Of a DNA stretch of 64,000 bases, positions 44,035 to 53,810 are shown piece after piece. The stretch comes from Nostoc paludosum FACHB-159 (GTDB lineage: Bacteria; Cyanobacteriota; Cyanobacteriia; Cyanobacteriales; Nostocaceae): positions 62,001 to 126,000 of the forward strand of contig NZ_JACJTU010000003.1 in NCBI RefSeq assembly GCF_014698835.1, given 5' to 3'. The position numbers were made by a program, and so were the translations under genes. The notes below the pieces were generated by a model that was given only the letters and a program-made list of their open reading frames with translations, was not told where the DNA came from and searched no databases. Numbering within the stretch: the stretch's first letter is position 1; each line of letters begins with the position of its first letter.

Positions 44035-44433
44035 TTATTTACCATTGGTGAGAAGATGGATTGCTCCACCCACCGCGGCACCATCGATCGCATTGCCGAG
44101 GGTGTCTTTGCGATCGCCAGTAATTACGCCAGTTAAGGCACTAGCACCTGCACCAACACCGACATCTTGAGCGGCATTGCGATGACGGCGATCGCCTCTG
44201 AGTCCATTTGCACCGTTGACCGCTGCACCAGTGGCACCACCTTTAACAGCATTACCTAAGAAATCTCCATTTCCCCTAATAGCTCCGGTTACCACATTGG
44301 TAGCAGCCCCGATACCGATATCACGTAGTACTCGATCGTCGGCAGAAGCTTGTTGAGCTGGTACTAAAGTAACACCAGCTAAACTTGCAGCCATGAGGCT
44401 GGGTAAAAGTGTGCGTTTTAGGATTGTATTCAT
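44035..44433 (-). CDS. Secreted glycine-rich protein, unknown function
   Basis: The 132-residue product starts with a signal peptide (MNTILKRTLLPSLMAASLAG...ASA). It continues with alternating Gly/Ala-rich segments (DIGIGAATNVVTGAIRG, DVGVGAGASALTGVITG, DGAAVGGAIHLL) that look like two or three glycine-zipper hairpins. Such proteins often insert in or associate with the outer membrane. AGAAGG seven bases before the ATG supports the start. No name can be given. Confidence 0.7.
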   Translation of the reverse strand: MNTILKRTLLPSLMAASLAGVTLVPAQQASADDRVLRDIGIGAATNVVTGAIRGNGDFLGNAVKGGATGAAVNGANGLRGDRRHRNAAQDVGVGAGASALTGVITGDRKDTLGNAIDGAAVGGAIHLLTNGK

Positions 44434-44767
44434 TATGTTACCTTCTCAAAACATCAAACAATTGAATAAAGTTCAAAGTTACTGGGGTCAGACAAAATCT
44501 GATTTTTTCGTTTGGACAACAGCAACTATTTATTGTTTGAGAACACATACATCATGACATTTACAAAATCATAATTACTTCTACTCAAAGCATGAAGTTA
44601 TATTCAGTCTAGAGAAGGCCTTGGCTATTTATTAGGTCATTCTAGCGACTACACATTGACAAAATAAATTAAATATACAGTAGGGTTTTGCCGACATGAA
44701 AGTTTGATTTTTGATGGTAAACCACGTAGTGTTTACCGTATCTATCTCAAGGTAGTCGCCAAAACGA
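44434..44767. other. AT-rich spacer without recognised gene
   Basis: This 334-bp stretch precedes the start of the secreted glycine-rich protein and follows the stop of the Uma2 gene, both on the minus strand. It should hold the promoter of the former. I see no repeat, RNA gene or clear terminator in it. Confidence 0.35.
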
Positions 44768-45475
44768 TTAAACTAACTCATCGGGGTTAATGTTTAATTC
44801 TCTGAGCTTAGCAGCCAAGCGTTGCGATCGCTCCCATCCTGTCTGTAGCAAATTGCCTTGATCATCCCACCAGCGCAACCAAGGTAATTCTAGATTCTGA
44901 TAGCGACCTTGCCAAATTCCTAATTCTACACCCATCGGTTCAATAGGATAATGTCCGCGATCGTTTGCAGGTATTAGCTGATATTCACCTCTGAGCAATT
45001 GATACACCTCGACACTAGCTTTCTTAACTTCATAAATGCCATAAAAGGGAACTCTAATTGCTTGTTCATAAACCCAAAACTTACCCGTAATTGGTGTTTT
45101 GTCTCGTTCTTCCTTACCATCACCAGAGACGAATTCCAATACAATCAGCGGTGCAACGTATTCTTGCCACAATACATAAGAACGGCGTACTTGACCATTT
45201 AAAGTCGGTGGGACATGTGGTACATAAAACCAGTCTGGTGCTTCGGCGCCTTTTTCTGGCGGTTCAGTAATTCGCCAATAGATACCGCTATCTTGACCGA
45301 TACAATATTGTTCATCAGGGTGTAGCTTCTGCAAGATTGGTTCAATTGAATCTGTCAGCAATATGCTTTGAGGATGTTCTTGCAGATTTTTCACAAAAGT
45401 GCCGTCGGATTCTGGTAGCTGCGTATGGTCTGGTAGGGTTGATTCAACGCCGAGTGGTGTTTGTGCTGAGGTCAT
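44768..45475 (-). CDS. Uma2-family (DUF820) endonuclease-like protein
   Basis: The 235-residue protein has the Uma2 layout: a conserved KLHPDEQYCIGQDSGIYW segment, LIVLEFVSGDGKEERDKT with the putative catalytic acidic residues, then KFWVYEQAIRVPFYGIYEV, and a C-terminal tail with a helix (WERSQRLAAKLRELNINPDEL). The fold is PD-(D/E)XK-like; biological roles are poorly known and cyanobacteria carry many copies. GGAGG five bases before ATG 45475 gives a strong start. It is divergent from the AIPR gene. A remnant of another Uma2 gene lies at 11993-12199. Confidence 0.88.
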   Translation of the reverse strand: MTSAQTPLGVESTLPDHTQLPESDGTFVKNLQEHPQSILLTDSIEPILQKLHPDEQYCIGQDSGIYWRITEPPEKGAEAPDWFYVPHVPPTLNGQVRRSYVLWQEYVAPLIVLEFVSGDGKEERDKTPITGKFWVYEQAIRVPFYGIYEVKKASVEVYQLLRGEYQLIPANDRGHYPIEPMGVELGIWQGRYQNLELPWLRWWDDQGNLLQTGWERSQRLAAKLRELNINPDELV

Positions 45476-45644
45476 GGAAACCTCCTAAATGTGGGAGTTA
45501 ATAAGTAATATGGCATTTTTTATAATTGTTTGCGGACTTATCAATGCAATTATTCCTAATATATGTTACAAACAGTACATTCTATAGTTGATACATCAAA
45601 CTAATCCAGCTAAGCGAAGTTAAATATTTTTGGAGGTAAGATAA

Positions 45645-47393
45645 ATGCCAACTAACGATAGCATAGTTCTTGATACTATTCTTGAGCAAAAAAAGAGTCA
45701 GATTGCCGATTGTCTACGCGATGATGAGTATTTTGAAATATTCACCTTTGAGCAGATTTTGAAAAAATATGACCTTTCTTATGAAGAGTTAATATCTGGA
45801 AAAATAGGAGCAGGTGATGATGGAGGAATTGATGGATTTTTCACATTTATTAATGGGGAAATTCTCGATAAGGATACTAATTTAAAAAATTTTAAAAGAT
45901 ATCCATTGATAGAACTATTTTTAATTCAATCTAAGCGTTCACCCTCATTTTCCGAAACTGCTGTTGAACATGTAATTAGATCGGCAATGAATATATTTAA
46001 TTTAGACAATGATCTATCCATTCTCAAAAAAACTTATAATTCTGAGCTTATTGATGCAATCTCATCTTTTAGAGAAACTTACCTTGAATTAATCTCAATT
46101 CATCCTAGCTTAAAGATTATTTACATATATGCTAGTAAAGGTGAGACACAAAATATTCATAAAAAAGTATATCATAGTGCAGATAACCTTAAAGAAACAA
46201 TTCTGAATTGTTTCAGAGGAGCGACAGTCAATATACAATTTATTGGTGCACGTGAATTAATTGATGCTTCTCGATTAGAAAAAAATTATAATTTAAAACT
46301 TAAATTCATAGAAAATTATATTTCTAGAAGCGAAGATAATTATATTGTACTAGCTACGTTAAAAGATTATTATGAATTTGTTACAGATGAAAATAACGAA
46401 TTGAGACAATATATATTTACTTTCAATGTACGCGATTACCAAGGCAATGTAGAAGTCAATAAAGATATTCAAAAAACGCTTGAATCAGATAATGAATTAG
46501 ACTTTTGGTGGCTTAATAATGGTATAACTGTTTTATCATCTAAAGCCACAGTTGCTGGTAAAATTATTAGTCTTGATGACGTACAGATTGTTAATGGGCT
46601 ACAAACAACTAATACAATTTATAAATATCTAAAAAATCACTCAAACGATAATGAAAAAGATAAAAATAGAGCTATTTTGGTAAGAATCATAGCAACAAAT
46701 GATACAGAATCTATAAATCGTATTATCAAAGCGACTAATTTTCAAACTCCTATACCACCCGCTTCATTAAAAGCAACCGATCCAATTCAATCAGATATAG
46801 AAAATTACTTTTTAAGTAAAGGTTGGTACTATGATCGCCGCAAAAACTACTATAAGAATATGGGCAAGCCCATTGACAGAATTATTAGCATTCCCTACTT
46901 AGCTCAAGCAGTAATGGCAATTGTTCTTCGTGAACCTAATATTTCTAGATCTAGACCATCTTCAATTATAAAAACAGATAGCGACTATAAACGTGTATTC
47001 AAGGAAAAGTCAAACCTTGAGTTATATATGTTTTGTGTTAAAATGATGAAGCAGGTAGAATTATTTATACGCAGCACAGTTGCTGAGAAATCAAAACAAG
47101 ATGATTATACTTTCTGGAAGCATACTTCCCCACTTCAGATTCTAAGTTTTCATCTGGCAATGCTTCTTGTGGTTAAGTTGCTTAGCAAAAATGACTACAA
47201 TCCTACAGATGTAGAAAAACTGTTACAAGTTGAATTGAAACAAGAAATTATTAGTCAAACACTATTTGAATTAATTCAGTTGATAGATGGATACGTAAAT
47301 TCTCGACCGTCATTATCAATTAATACAATTGTTAAACAAAAAGAGTTCGTTACATATTTGTTAGAAAACGTAAATTTATCTAGTATTGAGTAA
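45645..47393 (+). CDS. AIPR-family (abortive infection phage resistance) protein
   Basis: The 582-residue protein contains the AIPR core: FTFNVRDYQGNVEVNKDI, DFWWLNNGITVLSSKA and VQIVNGLQTTNTIYKYL, followed by VRIIATNDTESINRIIKATN. The N-terminal part (GAGDDGGIDGFFTFINGE ... FLIQSKR) carries an acidic/Gln-x-Lys pattern as in PD-(D/E)XK nucleases, which fits a DNA-cutting defence role. Family members were found in abortive infection loci. GGAGGT eight bases upstream supports the ATG. The gene is clearly more AT-rich than its neighbours, a sign of transfer. No methyltransferase is beside it. Confidence 0.85.
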   Translation: MPTNDSIVLDTILEQKKSQIADCLRDDEYFEIFTFEQILKKYDLSYEELISGKIGAGDDGGIDGFFTFINGEILDKDTNLKNFKRYPLIELFLIQSKRSPSFSETAVEHVIRSAMNIFNLDNDLSILKKTYNSELIDAISSFRETYLELISIHPSLKIIYIYASKGETQNIHKKVYHSADNLKETILNCFRGATVNIQFIGARELIDASRLEKNYNLKLKFIENYISRSEDNYIVLATLKDYYEFVTDENNELRQYIFTFNVRDYQGNVEVNKDIQKTLESDNELDFWWLNNGITVLSSKATVAGKIISLDDVQIVNGLQTTNTIYKYLKNHSNDNEKDKNRAILVRIIATNDTESINRIIKATNFQTPIPPASLKATDPIQSDIENYFLSKGWYYDRRKNYYKNMGKPIDRIISIPYLAQAVMAIVLREPNISRSRPSSIIKTDSDYKRVFKEKSNLELYMFCVKMMKQVELFIRSTVAEKSKQDDYTFWKHTSPLQILSFHLAMLLVVKLLSKNDYNPTDVEKLLQVELKQEIISQTLFELIQLIDGYVNSRPSLSINTIVKQKEFVTYLLENVNLSSIE

Positions 47394-47476
47394 TTAACTA
47401 ACTCTTCATTAATCTTGAATTTCTTAAAGTTATCGTACATTCAAGGGTTTAAGACCCCTACGTCTACACGTAGCAT

Positions 47477-47511
47477 ATTTGGAGTAGGGGTTTAAATCCC
47501 CGACTCCAAAT
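47477..47511. terminator. Hairpin between AIPR and PIN-toxin genes
   Basis: ATTTGGAGTAGGGG and CCCCGACTCCAAAT pair over 13 of 14 positions around TTTAAAT. A related half-site, GGGTTTAAGACCCC, lies just upstream at about 47447. It sits between convergent genes and could act on both strands; it also looks like a dispersed repeat. Confidence 0.6.
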
Positions 47512-47571
47512 GTCTTTAATTTTGAATTTTGAATTTTGATTTGTTAACGCTTTCTTCTTATGATACACAAC

Positions 47572-47982
47572 TTAAGATTCTATTATTGCCCAATTTTCTA
47601 AAGTCAATCCCTGCACTCTGAGCAAATCATAATCATTAGATACTACAATTAAACCGCGTGCGATCGCAGTAGCCGCAATCAATATATCTTGTTCTTGTAT
47701 CTTTAAACCCCTGCGTTGTAAGTCCACATGAATCTCGCAGGCTTTTTCAATAATTTCTATATCATCTAAAAATAAAACTTCATATTTTCTAGAAAATTCA
47801 TTGAACTCTGCTAACTGCCTCGTGGCATTTGCATATAAAAGCCCTCTTTTAACTTCATAATAAGTTATACAACTGATGAAAAGTTCTTGTCCTGAAAGAT
47901 TAGCATCCCGTAGTTTACTAGTAACATCTGCATTTTTCCTCAGAATATAACTAACAATATTCGTATCTAATAAATAAGTCAC
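47572..47982 (-). CDS. PIN-domain ribonuclease toxin (VapC-like)
   Basis: The 136 residues hold the four acidic PIN positions: D6 (YLLDTN), E43 (TYYEVKRG), D99 (IQEQDILIAA) and D117 (VVSNDYDLLRV). VapC toxins cut specific RNAs, often tRNA, and are held inactive by a partner encoded next to them. The upstream gene (47988-48281) is five bases away and is the probable antitoxin. Length is normal and all catalytic residues are present. Confidence 0.9.
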   Translation of the reverse strand: MTYLLDTNIVSYILRKNADVTSKLRDANLSGQELFISCITYYEVKRGLLYANATRQLAEFNEFSRKYEVLFLDDIEIIEKACEIHVDLQRRGLKIQEQDILIAATAIARGLIVVSNDYDLLRVQGLTLENWAIIES

Positions 47983-47987
47983 TCGAT

Positions 47988-48281
47988 CTATTTTCGCTTT
48001 ACTGCTTCATCGTACATTTTGATTTGCTCCGGCGTCAAATCATTTAACGTACCAGAAACAGCTTCTAAGACAAGAATCTTATCAATTCTGCGTGTCAGTT
48101 CATGCTCCGTAATAGCTTTCATTTCTTCTGGTGAAAACTGGTCAAACATATTTACTAACATTTTTATCATTTCTTGTTTGCCTAATTTCAATTTATATAG
48201 ATTATTATCTCGAAACAATTTTTCTACAATTGGTAATATTCGGGCAATCAAGATATCTCTTTGGCTTGAAGTTTCCTGCAT
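47988..48281 (-). CDS. Probable antitoxin partner of the PIN toxin
   Basis: This 97-residue helical, charged protein (MQETSSQRDILIARILPIVEK ... LTPEQIKMYDEAVKRK) is encoded five bases upstream of the PIN toxin, in the usual antitoxin-first order. I recognise no standard DNA-binding fold such as AbrB or RHH, so assignment rests on position and size. A short peptide-rich C-terminus could wrap the toxin. Confidence 0.6.
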   Translation of the reverse strand: MQETSSQRDILIARILPIVEKLFRDNNLYKLKLGKQEMIKMLVNMFDQFSPEEMKAITEHELTRRIDKILVLEAVSGTLNDLTPEQIKMYDEAVKRK

Positions 48282-48329
48282 AACTTTCTCCCAATGATTT
48301 ACTAAATTACTTCAATTATAAACAATTAT

Positions 48330-48415
48330 CCTCAGCGAACCTCCGCGTTGACCTCAGCGAACCTTTGCGTTTAAAAAACAAAAAAAGGGGGGCAAGATGC
48401 CCACCCTACAAAAGA
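48330..48415. repeat. CTCAGCGAACC repeat and GCAAGATGCCCACC element
   Basis: CCTCAGCGAACCT occurs twice (about 48331 and 48353), each followed by a variant of CCGCGTT or TTGCGTT. AAAAAAAGGGGGGCAAGATGCCCACCC follows in two parts, and its second half is shared with the spacer at about 1970-1985. The repeat lies between the antitoxin and the tkt stop codon. Confidence 0.5.
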
Positions 48416-48437
48416 TTAAAACAATATTCTGTTGCTA

Positions 48438-50450
48438 TTAACCCAATAATTGCTTAGCCTTGGCTAACACATTATCAACGCTAAAACCAAACTTCTCTAA
48501 ACAAACACCACCAGGAGCGGAAGCACCAAAGCGATCGATACTAACGATGTCGCCTTCAGTACCTACATACTTGTGCCAACCGAAGCTAGAGCCAGCTTCT
48601 ACAGCCAAGCGCTTGGTAACAGCTTTCGGCAATACAGACTCTTTATAAGCTGCGTCCTGTGCTTCAAACAAATCCCACGCAGGTAGAGAAACAACACGGA
48701 CTTTCTTGCCTTCGGCTGTGAGTTTCTCGGCTGCGGTGACAGCGAGGTTCACTTCTGAACCAGTGGCAATTATGATTAACTCTGGTGTACCGTCGGAATC
48801 CACCACTGTGTAACCTCCCTTGGTAACGCCTTCAATGGAAGTACCTGCCAAGTTGGGGACGTTTTGACGGGTGAATGCTAACAAAGTAGGAGCATTTTGC
48901 TTTGCTCTTTCGATCGCCACCTTATAAGCACCAGAGGTTTCTGTTCCGTCTGCGGGACGAATCACCGTCAGGTTAGGAATAGCCCGCAGGGAAGCTAGGG
49001 TTTCGATGGGCTGGTGGGTTGGGCCATCTTCACCTTGTCCAATGGAATCGTGAGTCATCACCCAAATCACCCCAGCTTGAGACAGGGCAGATAGGCGGAT
49101 AGCAGCACGCATGTAGTCTGTGAAGATTAAGAAGGTTGCACCGTAAGGAATTAATCCCGAACCGTGCAGCGCGATACCATTACAGATGGCGCCCATACCG
49201 TGTTCCCGGACACCAAAGTGGATGTTGGGGTTTTGGTATTGCCCTTTTTGGAAGTCACCTTTACCCTTGATTTCAGTAAGGTTAGAGTGAGTCAAGTCAG
49301 CAGAACCACCGATTAACTCAGGTAAAACTGCTGCTAGCTTGTTGAGACAGGTTTCCGAGTGTTTGCGGGTAGGTAGTGCCTTGTCTTCTGCGGTGTAGGT
49401 GGGTAATACTTTATCCCAACCATCAGGCAATTTGCTAGTTACGTAGCGTTCAAATTCGGCTGCTTCTTGGGGATACTTAGCTTTGTAGTCAGCAAATGCT
49501 TTGTTCCACTGGTCTTCGTAGCCTGCGCCGCGTTCAACTGCTTTGCGTGTATGGTCAAGAACGTCTTGAGGAATTACAAATGGCTCGTATTCCCAACCCA
49601 AATTTTTACGAGTCAGTGCTACTTCGTCTCCACCCAAGGCAGCACCGTGAACGCCAGCGGTGTTTGCTTTGTTGGGGGAACCGTAACCGATGGTGGTTGT
49701 TACCTTAATAAAAGAAGGTTTATCGGTGACAGCTTTGGCTGCTTCAATGGCATCGGCGATCGCTCCAAGGTCAGTGTTACCTTCTTTGACGTGTTGGACA
49801 TGCCAACCGTAAGCTTCAAACCGCTTGGAAACATCTTCGGTGAATGCCACATCTGTGGAACCGTCGATGGAAATGTGGTTGTCGTCGTACAGAGCGATGA
49901 GTTTGCCTAATCCCAAGTGTCCTGCGAAAGAACAAGCTTCACCGGAAATACCTTCCATGTTGCAACCGTCACCCAAAATTACGTAGGTGTAATGGTCAAC
50001 AATGTTGGCATCGGGTTTGTTGTATTTAGCGGCGAGGTGTGCTTCTGCGATCGCCAAACCGACTCCGTTGGCAATTCCTTGACCTAGTGGCCCGGTGGTA
50101 ACTTCCACGCCTGCGGTCATAAAGTTTTCTGGGTGTCCGGGAGTTTTTGATTCCCATTGACGGAATTGCTTGATATCTTCAATCGATACGCTGTCGAAGC
50201 CTGCTAGGTAGAGTAGGGCATACTGCAACATCGAGCCATGGCCGGCGGACAAAACAAAGCGATCGCGGTTAAACCATTTGGGATTTTTGGGGTTAAACCG
50301 CAAAAAGCGATCCCATAGTACAAAGGCCATGGGAGCCGCGCCCATCGGCAGCCCTGGGTGTCCCGATTTTGCCTTTTCTACGGCGTCAATAGCCAAGAAG
50401 CGGATCGAGTTAATACAAAGTTCTTCGAGGGATTGGGTTGCAACAGCCAT
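48438..50450 (-). CDS. tkt: Transketolase
   Basis: This thiamine-diphosphate enzyme moves two-carbon units between sugar phosphates in the Calvin cycle and pentose phosphate pathway. The 670 residues carry [15 protein letters not shown], the ThDP motif ([21 protein letters not shown]), [19 protein letters not shown] and, in the middle domain, the catalytic [16 protein letters not shown]. The domain order (N-terminal PP, middle Pyr, C-terminal) is complete. It lies downstream of fabF on the same strand, the order acpP-fabF-tkt seen in many cyanobacteria, but a 408-bp spacer separates them. Confidence 0.97.
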   Translation of the reverse strand: MAVATQSLEELCINSIRFLAIDAVEKAKSGHPGLPMGAAPMAFVLWDRFLRFNPKNPKWFNRDRFVLSAGHGSMLQYALLYLAGFDSVSIEDIKQFRQWESKTPGHPENFMTAGVEVTTGPLGQGIANGVGLAIAEAHLAAKYNKPDANIVDHYTYVILGDGCNMEGISGEACSFAGHLGLGKLIALYDDNHISIDGSTDVAFTEDVSKRFEAYGWHVQHVKEGNTDLGAIADAIEAAKAVTDKPSFIKVTTTIGYGSPNKANTAGVHGAALGGDEVALTRKNLGWEYEPFVIPQDVLDHTRKAVERGAGYEDQWNKAFADYKAKYPQEAAEFERYVTSKLPDGWDKVLPTYTAEDKALPTRKHSETCLNKLAAVLPELIGGSADLTHSNLTEIKGKGDFQKGQYQNPNIHFGVREHGMGAICNGIALHGSGLIPYGATFLIFTDYMRAAIRLSALSQAGVIWVMTHDSIGQGEDGPTHQPIETLASLRAIPNLTVIRPADGTETSGAYKVAIERAKQNAPTLLAFTRQNVPNLAGTSIEGVTKGGYTVVDSDGTPELIIIATGSEVNLAVTAAEKLTAEGKKVRVVSLPAWDLFEAQDAAYKESVLPKAVTKRLAVEAGSSFGWHKYVGTEGDIVSIDRFGASAPGGVCLEKFGFSVDNVLAKAKQLLG

Positions 50451-50858
50451 AATATGATTGTTTTTAACGACGGGTTAGCACTCTTTGAGCTTCTCACTCT
50501 TACTGGGTTGATTTTTCACAGTTAACAGTTAACAGTTAACAGTTAACAGTTTTATTCCTTGGGTTTGAGTTTCCCATATAAGCGTGGTAACTGTTCATTG
50601 ATAACTGAACACCGATCAAAATTCCCACAGTATCCTCATCATCCCATTCCCGATTGTCGATGGACAAGCGGGATGTCCTGAGTTTCTGGTGATAAATCAA
50701 GCTGATAATTGGGTCATGTTGAACCCTTGGCTTATACCAGAATGATATTTATGGTACTTTCGGCATGGGGCATTGGGCATGGGGAGATGAGGGAGAAAAA
50801 GAACTCCTAAATTCTGACTCTTGAATTCTGATTCCTGACTCCTGAATTCTGACTTTTT
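50451..50858. other. Spacer between fabF and tkt with short repeats
   Basis: No gene is seen. The spacer contains four AACAGTT heptamers in tandem (about 50520-50548), GGGCATTGGGCATGGGG at about 50765-50781 and CTCCTGAATTCTGA-type repeats up to the fabF stop. The 5' part (50451-50515) should hold the tkt leader. Confidence 0.55.
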
Positions 50859-52109
50859 TTACAGGTATTTCTTAAAGGCTAGTGTGACATTATGACCGCC
50901 AAATCCGAAAGAATTCGATAGTGCCACTTCAACTTTTTGAGTGCGGCTAGAGTTTGGTACGTAATCTAAGTCACATTCTGGATCGGGATTTTCGAGGTTG
51001 ATTGTTGGGGGAATTCGGTCGTTGGCGATCGCTAGTACTGTTGCTACTGCTTCAATACCTCCAGAGCCGCCCAATAGATGACCTGTCATGGATTTGGTGG
51101 AACTGATTGCCACTTTATAGGCATGTTCTCCGAAAGCTTTTTTGATGGCTGAGGTTTCAGTTGAATCGTTAGCTGGGGTGCTGGTGCCGTGAGCATTGAT
51201 GTAGCTAACTTGTTCGGGAGTTAATCTTGCATCCTTGAGAGCCAATTCTATGGCTCTAGCTGCGCCTAGTCCGCCAGGTACGGGGGAGGTAATGTGGTAA
51301 GCGTCACAGGTCATGCCATAGCCGATCATTTCGGCATAAATGTGAGCGCCGCGACTGATGGCGTGTTGCAGTTCTTCTAGAATTAAAATTCCTGCACCTT
51401 CACCTAAAACAAAGCCGTCGCGATCGCGGTCAAAGGGGCGGCAAGCATGTGCTGGGTCGTCATTACGAAAAGAAAGCGCCTTGCACGCAGCAAATCCAGC
51501 CACAGACAATGGTGTGACAGCCGCCTCTGTGCCGCCGCAAATCATTGCTTGGGCATATCCCCCTTGAATTAAGCGAAAAGCATCTCCAATGGCGTTGGAA
51601 CCTGCGGCGCAGGCAGTTACAGCACAGGAATTCGGCCCTTTAGCACCTGTATGAATTGCTGTTAGCCCTGCTGCCATATTGGCAATCATCATTGGTATCA
51701 TGAATGGACTACAGCGATCGGGCCCGCGGTTGAGGTAGACAGTTTGCTGATCTTCTAATACTTTGATGCCACCGACGCCAGAACCAATCATGACACCCAC
51801 CTGTTCCGCGTTTAAGTCATTGATAACTAACTGCGCGTCAGATATAGCTTGTTTTGCTCCTGCAACCCCAAATTGAGCAAATCGATCCATCCGCTTGGCC
51901 TCTTTGCGCTCCAAGTAATCATGTGGATCGAAGTTTTTCACTTCACCAGCAATGCGGCAATCATGGCGAGACGCATCAAAAAATGTGATGTAGTCAATGC
52001 CATTGCGTCCACTCAATAATCCATCCCAATACTCTGTTGCTGTGTTACCAATAGGTGTAATCGCGCCAACACCAGTTACAACAACGCGTTTACGTGTAAG
52101 ATCTGTCAT
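50859..52109 (-). CDS. fabF: Beta-ketoacyl-ACP synthase II
   Basis: The enzyme elongates acyl-ACP with malonyl-ACP in fatty acid synthesis. The 416 residues begin RKRVVVTGVGAITPIG and hold the catalytic C167 (AVTACAAGSN), the His of NAHGTSTPANDSTE and the His of STKSMTGHLLGGSGG, ending SFGFGGHNVTLAFKKY. It is downstream of acpP on the same strand, but the spacer between them (265 bp) has been filled by palindromic repeats. Confidence 0.97.
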   Translation of the reverse strand: MTDLTRKRVVVTGVGAITPIGNTATEYWDGLLSGRNGIDYITFFDASRHDCRIAGEVKNFDPHDYLERKEAKRMDRFAQFGVAGAKQAISDAQLVINDLNAEQVGVMIGSGVGGIKVLEDQQTVYLNRGPDRCSPFMIPMMIANMAAGLTAIHTGAKGPNSCAVTACAAGSNAIGDAFRLIQGGYAQAMICGGTEAAVTPLSVAGFAACKALSFRNDDPAHACRPFDRDRDGFVLGEGAGILILEELQHAISRGAHIYAEMIGYGMTCDAYHITSPVPGGLGAARAIELALKDARLTPEQVSYINAHGTSTPANDSTETSAIKKAFGEHAYKVAISSTKSMTGHLLGGSGGIEAVATVLAIANDRIPPTINLENPDPECDLDYVPNSSRTQKVEVALSNSFGFGGHNVTLAFKKYL

Positions 52110-52149
52110 GATTCAGTTAAAGGTGGCGAAAAAGCGAAAAGTCAAAGCT

Positions 52150-52265
52150 AAGGCTTGCGGCCTAGACGCCTGTTGGCGCAGCCTCTCGTAGAGAAGGGCA
52201 GCTTGTCGTCAGACATCTGTTAGCGCAGCGTTCGCGCAGCGTCTCGTAGATAAAAACGAGCGTCA
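52150..52265. repeat. GCGCAGC/CTCTCGTAGAG repeat element between acpP and fabF
   Basis: The element contains TGTTGGCGCAGCCTCTCGTA and a second, related copy TGTTAGCGCAGCGTTCGCG followed by CAGCGTCTCGTAGA, with the small hairpin CTCT-CGT-AGAG. A similar core is at about 18500-18545 and a fragment at about 62810-62835 (GCCGCTGCGCTAACAG). It is a dispersed element inside a normally tight gene pair. Confidence 0.6.
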
Positions 52266-52374
52266 CTTTTCAAGACGAATTAGGCAAAAAATTCTCTATT
52301 ACCGACTAGGTACTGGTGACTAGGTGCGAGAGAAAAATCTTCCCAATCCCCAATCCCCAATCCCCAACTCTTAA

Positions 52375-52629
52375 TTAAGCTGATGTGGTAACTTTGTTGC
52401 TAATGTAATTTACAGCGTCTTGAACTGTTAAAATTCCTTCGGCAGCTTCGTCAGGAATTTCAATATCAAATTCTTCTTCCAAAGCCATTACTAATTCAAC
52501 GGTATCTAAGGAATCAGCGCCTAAATCTTCCATAAATGTGGATTCCGGTTTAATTTCGGTATCCTCCTTAAGGCTAAGTTGTTCAGCAACGATTTTTTTA
52601 ACTTTGTCAAAAAGTTCCGTTTGGCTCAT
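52375..52629 (-). CDS. acpP: Acyl carrier protein of fatty acid synthesis
   Basis: The 84 residues include the phosphopantetheine site S40 in [20 protein letters not shown], the classic ACP motif, and an acidic composition. It is the carrier for the fatty acid synthase and distinct from the cluster ACP at 40282-40566. It precedes fabF on the same strand. The spacer to the divergent HdrB-like gene (262 bp) carries its promoter. Confidence 0.96.
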   Translation of the reverse strand: MSQTELFDKVKKIVAEQLSLKEDTEIKPESTFMEDLGADSLDTVELVMALEEEFDIEIPDEAAEGILTVQDAVNYISNKVTTSA

Positions 52630-52891
52630 GGATATAAAGTCCTCAACTAATTGCTAGGATCTGCTCATTATAGGAGACATTTTTTTGAGCATATACAATC
52701 TTATCGTCAAGCGCGATCGCCCGTACACTTCTGTTAGAAAACTCTTGCCCTGATTCAAAAGAATCGCTGAGTTTTGTCTTTGAACAGTTGAACACTAAGG
52801 CGTGGTACGCCATCGCTAACATCATGTAAATGCTTTTGTTTTCCGATTGATTATTGTCTAGAGCGATCGCTCTAACCCAAACTATAGTTAT

Positions 52892-53797
52892 ATGCTATCT
52901 CAGACACTGAAATACGCTTACTTTCCTGGCTGTGTTGCCCAAGGAGCATGTCGGGAACTTTATCAGTCAACTCAAGCCCTGACTCAAGCACTGGGTATTC
53001 AACTAGTTGAACTTAAAAAAGCTGCTTGCTGTGGTTCCGGCACCTTTAAAGAAGATTCCCAACTGCTGGAAGATACAGTCAACGCCAGAAATATTGCCCT
53101 AGCAGAAGAATTAAATCTGCCGTTGCTCACCCATTGCAGTACTTGTCAAGGTGTTATCGGTCACGTCAACGAACACCTGAAGGAATGCCAAACTACTAAC
53201 CCTAACTACATTGAACAGGTTAATGGCTTGCTGCACAAAGAAGGCTGTTCGCCCTATCGTGGCAGCACTGATGTTAAACATCTCCTCTACGCCTTGGTAA
53301 CAGATTACGGTTTAGAGGAAATTACCAAACGTGTGACTCGGAAATTAACTGGATTAAAATGCGCGGCTTTTTATGGCTGTTATCTTCTGCGCGCTCAAAA
53401 GTCCATGCCTTATGACGATCCTTTCCAACCAGAAGCGATGGAAAATGTTTTTCGGGCGGTGGGTGCAACACCAATTTATTACCGAGGCCGGACACAATGT
53501 TGTGGTTGGCCGCTTTCTAGTTATGCCACTACCCAATCTTTCAAGATGGCGGGGATGCATATTCAAGAAGCCTTAGCTTTAGGTGCTGACTGTATGGTTA
53601 CACCTTGTCCTTTGTGCCATTTAAATTTAGATTCCCGCCAGCCAGAGGTAGAAAAGGTAATCGAACAAAGGCTAGGTTTACCAGTGTTACATTTACCCCA
53701 GTTGATTGCTTTAGCTGTTGGAGTCAGTCCAAAAGAACTGGGTTTAGAACGTCACATTGTTTCTACAAAGCCAGTGTTAGAGAAATTGGGTTTTTAG
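52892..53797 (+). CDS. HdrB-like iron-sulfur protein with two CCG domains
   Basis: The 301 residues hold two cysteine-rich CCG modules. The first is FPGC...AACCGSG...HCSTCQG; the second is YGCYLLRAQ...TQCCGWPLSS...TPCPLCHL. Each resembles the non-cubane cluster-binding unit of heterodisulfide reductase subunit B and of some succinate dehydrogenase membrane subunits. In cyanobacteria it is usually annotated as a heterodisulfide reductase B or succinate dehydrogenase-related protein; its redox partner is not known. It is divergent from acpP. Length is normal for the family. Confidence 0.88.
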   Translation: MLSQTLKYAYFPGCVAQGACRELYQSTQALTQALGIQLVELKKAACCGSGTFKEDSQLLEDTVNARNIALAEELNLPLLTHCSTCQGVIGHVNEHLKECQTTNPNYIEQVNGLLHKEGCSPYRGSTDVKHLLYALVTDYGLEEITKRVTRKLTGLKCAAFYGCYLLRAQKSMPYDDPFQPEAMENVFRAVGATPIYYRGRTQCCGWPLSSYATTQSFKMAGMHIQEALALGADCMVTPCPLCHLNLDSRQPEVEKVIEQRLGLPVLHLPQLIALAVGVSPKELGLERHIVSTKPVLEKLGF

Positions 53798-53810
53798 TTG
53801 AAAATTGTCC

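Noticed and set aside
49467..49910. 147-codon plus-strand frame inside tkt
   Set aside because: It lies wholly antisense to a well-conserved part of transketolase and its composition is that of a reverse-frame shadow.
52643..52825. 60-codon minus-strand frame upstream of acpP
   Set aside because: It fills the divergent promoter region of acpP and the HdrB-like gene, has no ribosome binding site and no recognisable protein features.
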